Below are positions 19,201 through 25,228 of a DNA stretch of 25,228 bases, in pieces. The notes below the pieces were generated by a model that did not search any database, had not been told where the DNA came from, and saw nothing but the letters and a program-made list of their open reading frames with translations. Positions within the stretch are counted from its first letter, which is position 1. Each line of letters opens with the position of its first letter. The stretch covers positions 1-25,228 of the forward strand of contig DF237754.1 in assembly GCA_000708835.1 (NCBI GenBank). The letters run 5' to 3'. The stretch comes from Klebsormidium nitens. Its lineage: Eukaryota; Streptophyta; Klebsormidiophyceae; Klebsormidiales; Klebsormidiaceae. Both the position numbers and the translations under genes were made by a program.

Positions 19201-21480
19201 TCGATTGCTGACGTCATCGAAAATTTTCGGCCAGTCTCCGGTTGTCCGGGTGTCCAAGGTTCATTGCACACTTCTCGCGGCCGCCGGATGCTGACGTCAT
19301 CATCGTGCTCTGAGGCCGTGTTGGAAACACTTTCAACCGCCAATCTGAACTGTTGGGACACGAAACTGGAAACGCAGAAATGATAGACCTTCTACGAACG
19401 CTGTCGAGACTCGTGTGAATCAAGATCTTACTTTTCTTACAAGGGCATATCGTATATCTGCTCTTCTGCAGGCTGCGTTTCGATGGAGAAAGCTGGTGGT
19501 ATTGGAATGGGAGGCGCTTCGTGCGCGACGAGAAGAGCGCCTTCTATGTGAAGAACGTGCTCATCAATCAGCTCAGGACCGTCTACGCGCGGGTGAGGGA
19601 CGAGTGGAAGGCATCTATCGAGAGAAACACCGACGAGAAGGAGCAAGAGGCGTTGATGGAGCAGCTCAAGCGCCTGCGCACCTACAACAACAGCCGAAAA
19701 ATCACCAGTACGCTGGAACTCCTCCGCGGGGAGTTGGTCGATTTCGACTTTGCTCAGCAGCTGGATGCAGATCCGGACATCTTGAACGTAAAGAATGGAG
19801 TGCTCCTTCTGAGGACCGGCGAGCTCGATGTGCACCGGCCCCAGTACATGTGCTCCAAGATCGCGGAGACGGACTTCATGGTAAGCTGCCTATGCTGATT
19901 CAAAGAAACCCGAGCAACTTGCTTCTTTGACTAGCTAACACGCAACGAGAGCTGGCGGACCGTTCATGGAAGATGCTTTCTGTCTAATCACAAGAATCCG
20001 AGCGTTGACAGCTGCACGCGGGCTTTGCCATTGAATCCTCTAACAGCTTCCGAGTCATGTGTTTCCGTCTTGGCACTAGTGTGCATACTTTAGGATGCTT
20101 GAAGACGTGCTGTGATGCCATTTCTCTTGCGCTCAGGAAGGCAAGGAGTTGACTCGTTCCATCCATCAAGTGTGCCGATCACTTCTTGCAGGGGATGGAG
20201 TTTCCCACTCCGCGCATGGACGCCTTTATAGGCGACATCTTCAACCACGACGCTGAGCTGGTCGACTACGTACGGAAGCTGTTCGGCTACGCCCTCAATG
20301 GCCATACGCGGGAGGAGGTCTTCGTGCTCTTGCTCGGAAAGGGAGGTAAAGTCACTATCTTCTTGGTCTTGGATGCAAGACCTAGTGGAAGTGTGCAAGT
20401 AAAAATCCGGGGAGTTCCAGATGCCTCCAATCTTACATTGAGGTACGTGCTTCTCCAGCGCCGCGGGCGTCGGATCTGGCGATGTGGGAAAGAAGTCGAT
20501 CAACCACTGCTCCTGCATATTGGCCTAACAATTGACATGATTCTACAAGCTGGTCTTGAGCATCAACCCACATGGACGAACCGCGGTTGCTTCTCGGTGG
20601 GGCCGGTCCAACACTCACTTATTGCCGATACCTCAACCTGATCTTGTGCATTAATCCTTCTGCAGGAAATGGAAAGGGTGCCCTGAAGGAGATGCTGCAA
20701 GCTGTGGCCGGTGATTACTACGGCACCATGTCCAAGGACGCGGTTGTTACGGCACCTGGCCAGAGGGCCCCCTCTAAGAACGCGCCTACAAACTACCTTT
20801 ACGAGTTGATGGGCAAGCGGCTTGCAATCACTGACGAGACGGCGGAGGGGGAGCAAGTGGACCTCGGTCTCGTCTTGGCGGTGACGGAGGGCGGCTCAAT
20901 AAAAGCGCGGTGCCTCTACATTAACAACGTCGAGTTTGTTGTTACGCACACACCGTTTGTGCAGACAAATTACCCTCCTGTGATCTCCGCGACAGCGATC
21001 TTGGACAACGTCGAGCGCCGACTGCGAGCGATCCCGTTCCCCAACACCTACGTTAGAGCAAACGCTTTTGACCCCACGAACGCAACCCACCGCCTCAGAG
21101 ACGACAACTTGAAGGGACGCATGAAGGAAGAGGAGTCGCGTCGGCAGATCCTTACTTGGTTAGCGCGCGGCTCGGTGGAGTGGTACGCCAGTGCAGAGGG
21201 ACTTGGTTCTCCCCCCAAGGCCGTGAAGGATGCAACGGACGAGTACCTGCGTGAAGCGGACAAATTCCAGCTGTTCATCGACCAACACTGCGAGGTCGGA
21301 GAAGGATTGTCGACACTGCAGGCCGAATTCGCGGCCTGCTATGCGCAGTATTCCACCGAGAGGATCTCGTATGAGGAGTTGAGGAGGAGGATGGATACGA
21401 AAGGATTCAAGAGGGCCAAGAACAATGATTCGCCACGGCAGTTCTACTATCCGAGGATTAGGTGCTCTTACACTACTTAA
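14638..21480 (+). CDS. PrimPol-D5 helicase fusion, copy 2 (complete, one frameshift)
   Basis: This has the same architecture as copy 1 and appears complete. Exons: 14638-14706, 15684-16226, 16848-17572, 18513-18991, 19472-19880, 20192-20345 and 20666-21480. Donors are gtgagt, gtacgc, gtacgc, gtgaga, gtaagc and gtaaag; acceptors end in CAG. All six junction phases match (0, 0, 2, 2, 0, 1). The start ATG 14638 opens a 23-codon acidic exon whose frame runs into a longer acidic exon. Coding length is 3194 nt, one short of a multiple of three. That agrees with one apparent frameshift in the fourth exon (18855-18878, frame mod 1 to mod 0). The product is about 1,064 residues: acidic region, PrimPol, zinc motif, D5_N, SF3 helicase. 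The role inferred from the family is initiation and unwinding in DNA replication of a virus or mobile element. Whether it is still expressed is unknown. Confidence 0.85.
16348..16765 (+). repeat. Three 88-bp-family units inside a copy 2 intron
   Basis: TGTCCAAGTGTCCAAGG-type motifs at 16348, 16525 and about 16704 are each followed about 50 bases later by a TGACGTCA-type site (16397; CGACGTCA at 16574; 16758). Spacing is 177-184, about twice the 88-bp unit of the clean arrays. All units are in the orientation of the gene. The host intron is 16227-16847. Confidence 0.75.
16848..17572 (+). CDS. Copy 2 PrimPol exon
   Basis: The acceptor ttctccctgcag opens the exon. It begins with a linker holding a 12-residue tandem duplication (PAIDPVLAAA twice), then HSLGVVTVTHD, where the PrimPol fold should begin. 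Catalytic motifs: LDVDDKDGG with DxD at 17157-17165; TGNGGVHILFS at about 17247-17280; and GIDVRG then YTAPSS at about 17355-17405. These align with copy 1 one for one. The donor gtacgc at 17573 leaves phase 2, matching the acceptor at 18512. Confidence 0.88.
17757..18000 (+). repeat. Two tandem tRNA-derived SINE-like modules in a copy 2 intron
   Basis: TGGTGCAGACG at 17771 and TGGCGCAGAGG at 17917 both fit the Pol III A-box pattern TRGYNNANNNG. GTTCGAAAC at 17816 fits the B box exactly, and GCTCGAGCC at 17962 fits with one mismatch. The A-to-B distance is 45 in both, and the modules are 146 bp apart; AGGGTCACTGG and AAGGTCACTGG precede the B boxes. Acceptor and T stems do not pair properly, so these are tRNA-derived relics rather than working tRNA genes. 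They lie in the intron 17573-18512. Confidence 0.55.
18513..18991 (+). CDS. Copy 2 zinc-motif exon, frameshifted
   Basis: After a Pro-rich linker (FGPPRPVEGPQPTPP) the exon encodes MYVFRVAGPRCCPYGNHH, then GSNNFSVL and YYCNSSEC. This is a primase-type zinc ribbon (C, H, C, C) at about 18700-18796, intact in one frame. Past KIGELTRSEAV the match moves to another frame (DDVSAINGLHKTFVDAW from about 18879). An upstream stop at 18852 in the new frame limits the shift to 18855-18878. No GT-AG pair of suitable length explains it. Confidence 0.8.
19157..19300 (+). repeat. Two 88-bp-family units inside a copy 2 intron
   Basis: GTGTCCAAGTGTCCAAAG at about 19159 with TGACGTCA at 19209, and TTGTCCGGGTGTCCAAGG at about 19242 with TGACGTCA at 19292, are 83 bp apart. 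They lie in the intron 18992-19471, in the same orientation as the gene. The bases between the motifs (CCACCAACTTTCCGCGACC) resemble the spacer of the 23962-24370 array. Confidence 0.8.
19472..20345 (+). CDS. Copy 2 D5_N exons
   Basis: Exons 19472-19880 and 20192-20345 are joined in phase 0 across a 311-nt intron. LRFDGESWWYWNGRRF opens D5_N; NVKNGVLLLRTGELDVHRP and later DELVDYV-like spacing (AELVDYVRKLFGYALNGH) are the typical lead-in to the helicase. The second exon ends in LLLGKGG, and its donor gtaaag splits the P-loop in phase 1, so the ATP-binding loop is assembled only by splicing. Confidence 0.82.
20666..21480 (+). CDS. Copy 2 helicase core and C-terminus
   Basis: The exon completes a P-loop GKGGNGKG. 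The last residue is Gly where Ser/Thr is usual, a variant seen in some phage-type primase-helicases. LMGKRLAITDETAEG is the Walker B strand, TNYPPVISATAILDNVERRLRAIPF the sensor and arginine-finger block (about 20965-21040), and EWYASAEG the D5 C-terminal landmark. The frame ends at TAA 21478-21480. A GTGCTC/TGCAG pair at 21462-21501 would allow a 40-nt intron and a longer tail, but it is far shorter than any other intron here. Confidence 0.85.
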
Positions 21481-21760
21481 TACGATTTGTTGCTTGTGCA
21501 GTTCAAGAAAGATGGTAACGACAAAGTGGCTAGCGATGCAAGCCGGACATTGGACGAGCTTCGTATTCTCTTGTTACACTAGTAGGACTCCATTTGTACA
21601 TTCTCCGCAAGAGTTGTGATTGGCACTTGTTGAATTGAATCAATGTGTAATGACGATACTTGTATCGTCGAGGCTCAACAACCACGATCCCGTTCAACGA
21701 TTGCCATGATGATGTTATCAACAGATGTGTCGATTGAAAGTTTCTGCTTGGCCTGATGAA

Positions 21761-22242
21761 TGACGTCAGCGATTCATGACCATGAAAAGTTTGTGCCGGA
21801 GCTTGGACACTTGGACAGTCGTGAGCCGGAGACAGGCCCGCGCTCTGATGACGTCAGCGATGAGCGCCCGCGAAAACTTTGTGCCGGAACTTGGACACTT
21901 GGACACCGCTGATCCGAGGCATGCCCGCGCTCGGATTCGGACGTCAGCCGTGAGCGACCGGAAAAAGTTTTGCACCCGAGCTTGGACACTTGGACAGTCT
22001 CAAGCCGAGACAGGCCCGCGCACCGATGACGTCAGCGATGAGCGACCGCAAAAAGTTTTTGCGCCAGAGCTTGGACACTTGGACACCGCGAAGCCGAGAC
22101 GGCCCCTGGCTCCGATGACGTCAGTGACGAGCGACCAGACCTTGGACACTTGGACAGTTTCAAGCCGAGACAGGACCGCGCTCCGATGACGTCAGCAATG
22201 AGCGACCGCGAAAAGTTTGTGCCAAAGCTTGGACACTTGGAC
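21761..22242 (-). repeat. 88-bp repeat array A, six units, minus orientation
   Basis: TGACGTCA sites at 21761, 21849, 21939 (GGACGTCA), 22027, 22116 and 22187 have spacings of 88, 90, 88, 89 and 71. Each is followed by GCGATGAGCGACCGCGAAAA, then GCTTGGACACTTGGAC, then a GAGACAGGCCCGCGCTCCGA-like stretch. The last short spacing comes from loss of about 17 bases of spacer in the fifth unit. The array starts 281 bp after the stop of copy 2. ORFs reading through it are repeat by-products. Confidence 0.92.
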
Positions 22243-22384
22243 AATTTCTGCACTCAATCGGGCACCGGCACATGCAACAGGATTGATTGCTCGCAAGCAC
22301 GCATTGATGCAGGATCGATACACGGTCAATATCAATGCATGTAGCCACGGTCACAAGGTTATGTTTGCAGTGGCTCGAGCGTCT

Positions 22385-23782
22385 CTAGTTCGTATCTCGC
22401 GCTACGTATCGCTTGTACGCCTTGGAGTTCTTAAACCTGGGCTCAAGATTCTCCTCAATCCATCTCCTCCGGGACTCTTCTAGCTCTCGATGCGCGCGCT
22501 CTAGTTCCGTCTTATATCTTCCAAAGTCCAGAAGATATTTGCGGTACTCATTGATGAGTGCGCATTCTTCGTTCATCCATGCCTTCCACGGCATGCCGCC
22601 AGATTTTTGGGCGATGAAGCCGGGTTTAAATCGCCTGTCGTACAAAGGGCCAAAGAGCTCCGTAGCGTAGCGAGCCATCGTCTCGTCTCGGTTCAAGCCG
22701 CCAACCGTGGAGCACGCAAAATGCTCGACGAATGTTTGCAGGGTCTTTGCTCTCGCCTCCTGCTGCAAAAAGAAAAATGTTGATGCTGCGGCCAGAATGC
22801 GAGATACGGTGCCGCCTCGACTTGGCAACCAAAAACGTCGATAGATGCACGCATATTGGTGATAGTGTGCACGCCGTTGGTGAATGGAACATTGCTGACT
22901 TTTACTTGCCCCCTTGCCGTGCACGATTGCTGCTCCATTCATTGAGGATGGATGTACATAGATCGTTTTCCAGTTGTTTAGAATTTTGAGCAATGTACAT
23001 CAATTACTAGAAATGTACACGAAAATCTGTCTAAAATATTGAGTGATGTACATCAATCACTAAAAATGTACACGAATCTCTGTCCAATCTGTCCAAAATA
23101 TTGAGTGATGTACATTAATCCACAAAAATGTACACGATTTTCTGTCCAAAGAGGAATATTGTTGGTCCTATGGCAAAATCGGCTGACTTGATGCTAGTAT
23201 CACCCTCCGTTGCTAGATATGGCTTGCGCTACGTACCTCAACCTTGTCAGGGTGGAAGTGCAGTGACCAAGTCTTATGGTGTAATACAATCTCGCCGCGA
23301 TCGAACATCTCCCAAGCTTTGCTCGGAAGAAGCTCGGCATCCGCGATGAGCCACGACAGGGGCGGTCGCACATACGTTGGTGCCTTTGGCATGGGTGGAG
23401 CGGGGATCGCGTTGCGAGCCATGATGCGGTACCTCGCCATATGCCGTGTTCTAAAGACAGCGCGTTCTCCATCAAGAGTGCGTCGATACTTTGAAACCGC
23501 AGCGTTGTTGCTTTGGCGCTTCAACTGACGAAAAGCTTCGGACTCCAAGCCGCAATATTTCGAGGGCGCACGATCGCTCGGAAGCTTGTAAGGCTCGCAT
23601 CCCATCCTCTCTCGGTGACCTTCCAAAGCTTGCTTCGACATGAAGCTCTTGTTGCAAATCTCGGATCCATCTTCACGGTGCCGTTCGAGGCAAATGAAGC
23701 ATCTTCCGTCCCGCTTCCAAAGCAGTGACGAAGCCGTAGTCGTTGATGCTGCGGCAACATCTGGTGGACTAACGGCAGACAT
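22385..23782 (-). CDS. Zinc-finger-like protein with J-domain-like HPD motif
   Basis: I do not recognise an exact family. There are two exons, 23782-23237 and 22762-22385 (stop TAG), joined in phase 0 by gtacgt and tttttgcag across a 474-nt intron; the product is 307 residues. Start ATG 23782 opens the longest frame. Residues 28-62 hold a possible C2HC-type zinc site (CFIC, then C43, then LEGHRERMGC). A basic middle follows (QLKRQSNNAAVSKYRR). Residues 165-205 resemble the helix II/HPD/helix III part of a J domain: HHKTWSLHFHPDK, then ARAKTLQTFVEHF after the splice. In known J domains the HPD tripeptide stimulates Hsp70 ATPase. The C-terminal third is helical and charged (RYKTELERAHRELEESRRRW), probably coiled coil. 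That the HPD match is completed only by splicing supports the exon join. Function is unproven. The gene lies between oppositely oriented repeat arrays. Confidence 0.65.
22986..23151. repeat. Three-unit TGTACA-rich tandem repeat in an intron
   Basis: TTGAG(C/T)(A/G)ATGTACAT starts at 22986, 23039 and 23101 (spacings 53 and 62). Each unit continues AATGTACACGA and CTGTC(C/T). The middle unit is longer by an extra CTGTCCAAT-like segment. Every unit has the palindrome TGTACA twice or nearly so. It lies inside the intron of the minus-strand HPD gene (22763-23236). Confidence 0.85.
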
Positions 23783-23961
23783 GATAAACTTTCAGCCGAG
23801 GATGATCGTAGAGAGGGCGCTCGACGAGCCCTAAACCGATCCAGCAGCAGTGACGATCCTAAATCGAACAAAGAGGGCGCCTTCAAATAGATGAATGCCA
23901 TTGTAAATCTAGATCAAGGTCGATCTGTCTTTCGATTTCTAAAGCCGTCGCGATTCACCAC

Positions 23962-24370
23962 GTGTCCAAGTGTCCAAGGTCTGTGATCAACTTTTCGTGG
24001 TCGTCCATCGTTGACGTCATCCGAGCGCGGGCTTGTCTCGGTTTCGCGGTGTCCAAGTGTCCAGGGTCTGTGACCAGCTTTTCGTGGTCGTCCGTCGCTG
24101 ACGTCATCCGAGCGCGGGCTTGTCTCGGCTTCGCGGTGTCCAAGTGTCCAAGGTCTGTGACCAACTTTTCGTGGTCGTTCGTCGCTGACGTCATCCGAGC
24201 TTGGGCCTGTCTCGGCTTCGCGGTGTCCAAGTGTCCAAGGTCTGTGACCAACTTTTCGTGGTCGTCCGTCGCTGACGTCATCCGAGCTTGGGCCTCTTTC
24301 GGCTTCACGGTGTCCAAGTGTCCAAAGTCTAGCACAAAACTTTTCTTGGTCGCCCCTCGCGGACGTCATC
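23962..24370 (+). repeat. 88-bp repeat array B, five units, plus orientation
   Basis: GTGTCCAAGTGTCCAAGG begins at 23962, 24049, 24136, 24223 and 24310, an exact 87-bp period. TGACGTCA follows at 24012, 24099, 24186, 24273 and (as GGACGTCA) 24361. The spacer is CTGTGACCAACTTTTCGTGG followed by TCGTCCGTCGC. The sequence is the reverse complement of the unit in array A, so the two arrays face each other across the HPD gene. Confidence 0.93.
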
Positions 24371-24430
24371 AGTCTCAATTGTCATTCAGCCCCTTATCTA
24401 AGCACTTGCAAATCACCTTGAGGCTCTGCA

Positions 24431-24955
24431 TCAGTTCGATTCTGACTGTGATTCAGAATTTGAATCGACAGATTCTGCTCTCTTTCTCGGAGCCGCCTTC
24501 TTTCCAACGCTTTTCTTTGTGGTGGTCTTGCTAGTCGTTTTTGCCCTTGAAACCTTCTTTGAAGCACTCATACTCTCGATGTCTTCGATTTCCATCTTTG
24601 TAGGTGTACTCTGAAAGGTGCCCTCAAATGGCAAACCTGTCGGGCGATTACTTTTCATCACCGGACCGATCTCAACCGAGTATCCATACTTCTTGTTTAA
24701 TGAACCTCGTGTGGTTTCTTGTATAAGGACAACTACCCTCTGTGGGAGCGAAACGTTCTTCCCTTGGCACTTCTGAGTCCGAAATAGTTGCGATCCTGCT
24801 CGGGCCCCTGCTTGACAAACGCGCCCTTTCTTTGCATCGATTTCAAGTCGTGTATCCTTCAACAAAGCGAGGGCATCATTCCCCTTTGCATCGTAGGCAG
24901 CAATCACTCGAAAGCTTCGTTTCATGCATTCCATATTGGATGACCTGGTGCACTT
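24431..24955 (-). CDS. Protein with basic Ser/Lys-rich tail, unknown function
   Basis: I do not recognise this family. The open frame ends at the stop 24431-24433 and extends upstream past 25036 without an ATG. Either translation starts at ATG 24934 (MECMKRSFRVIAAYD, 167 residues), or 24955 is an exon start after the acceptor ctatcatcag with earlier exons beyond the window. The first two thirds look globular: RVVVLIQETTRGSLNKKYGY is a strand-rich stretch with balanced charge. The tail is low complexity (KTTSKTTTKKSVGKKAAPRK, then SNSESQSES), like nuclear or DNA-binding tails. It reads in the same direction as the HPD gene and is separated from it by array B. Confidence 0.5.
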   Translation of the reverse strand, partial: KCTRSSNMECMKRSFRVIAAYDAKGNDALALLKDTRLEIDAKKGRVCQAGARAGSQLFRTQKCQGKNVSLPQRVVVLIQETTRGSLNKKYGYSVEIGPVMKSNRPTGLPFEGTFQSTPTKMEIEDIESMSASKKVSRAKTTSKTTTKKSVGKKAAPRKRAESVDSNSESQSESN

Positions 24956-25228
24956 CTGATGATAGGTTTGTAGAAAATAATAACTCCGCCCCCTAATGCA
25001 TATCTGACTGTGCGGATTCAACAATCTCAGCCGCAACCAAGAACATGGAGTGCATATGGTGTAAATTGCACGCGGAGAGACAGGAAAAAAGTGTCAAATG
25101 CCTTTTGAATAACTAGTTATTCTCCTCAGAAATCTCGAGATTTCTCAACAATTTTCGGCCCCCCGCACGCAGTTTCAAGAAAATAAGCGTTTAGGAGAGG
25201 TTTCGATGTCATTTTATTGTGACCGACC
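24956..25228. other. Upstream end of the window, no firm gene
   Basis: The minus-strand frame of the basic-tail protein remains open here (CIRGRSYYFLQTYHQ) but lacks an ATG. The sequence may be an intron, a 5' untranslated region, or part of the coding region. An inverted element AGAAATCTCGAGATTTCT lies at 25129-25146. Confidence 0.35.

Noticed and set aside
21462-21501. A 40-nt terminal intron extending copy 2
   Set aside because: All other introns of the two replicases exceed 270 nt, the donor is weak and the extension shows no D5 similarity.
21761-22242. CRISPR-like array
   Set aside because: Units are repeats throughout, with no unique spacers, the context is intron-containing and there are no cas genes.
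14638-24370. DNA transposon with a DDE transposase or an integrase
   Set aside because: No DDE, tyrosine or serine recombinase motif was seen, and no target-site duplication could be identified at the array edges.
23955-24534. Repetitive ORFs on both strands over array B (and similarly array A)
   Set aside because: The 87-bp period is a multiple of three, so the frame stays open by chance; the same family elsewhere has 83-90 bp periods and lies in introns.

Overview
The window looks like nuclear DNA of an intron-rich eukaryote with middling GC, most plausibly a unicellular or brown-type alga or another protist. The coding pieces are exons joined by GT-AG introns of about 300-980 nt, and reading phase is kept across every junction I could test. 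There is no bacterial operon layout, and tandem repeats sit inside introns and between genes. The species cannot be named from the sequence. The gene content is virus-like: two replication genes and one regulatory-type pseudogene of families typical of large DNA viruses, phages and virus-like mobile elements, sitting in a host-like intron and repeat background. I read the window as an old endogenised viral or mobile-element region.

Layout. 1-6212 (+): a 5'-truncated, six-exon gene for an archaeo-eukaryotic primase-polymerase (PrimPol) fused to a zinc motif and a D5-type superfamily 3 helicase (copy 1), with two apparent frameshifts; its fifth intron in view carries a dimeric 135/136-bp tandem repeat. 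7178-8275 (+): a broken MSV199 plus T5orf172 gene. 8276-9085: AT-rich, no gene seen. 9086-11202 (-): a six-exon model for a small secreted cysteine-rich protein of no recognised family. 12100-12560: a 75-bp GC-rich minisatellite. 13990-14350: a degenerate array of an approximately 88-bp repeat. 14638-21480 (+): a complete seven-exon PrimPol-D5 gene (copy 2) with an acidic N-terminal extension and one apparent frameshift. 21761-22242 and 23962-24370: two arrays of the 88-bp repeat in opposite orientation, bracketing 22385-23782 (-), a two-exon gene for a zinc-finger-like protein with a J-domain-like HPD motif. 24431-24955 (-): a protein with a basic, Ser/Lys-rich tail.

How it may fit together. 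The two primase-helicases are diverged paralogues rather than a recent duplication: they share domain order and catalytic motifs but no clearly shared intron position. An 88-bp repeat built of a doubled TGTCCAAG, a spacer and the palindrome TGACGTCA occurs upstream of copy 2, in two of its introns, just downstream of it and around the HPD gene, about 20 units in all, and I did not see it near copy 1. Whether it is a dispersed non-coding element, a bZIP/CREB-type regulatory cluster, or an iteron-like replication site served by the nearby primase-helicase cannot be settled from sequence alone; it is the most interesting unexplained signal here.
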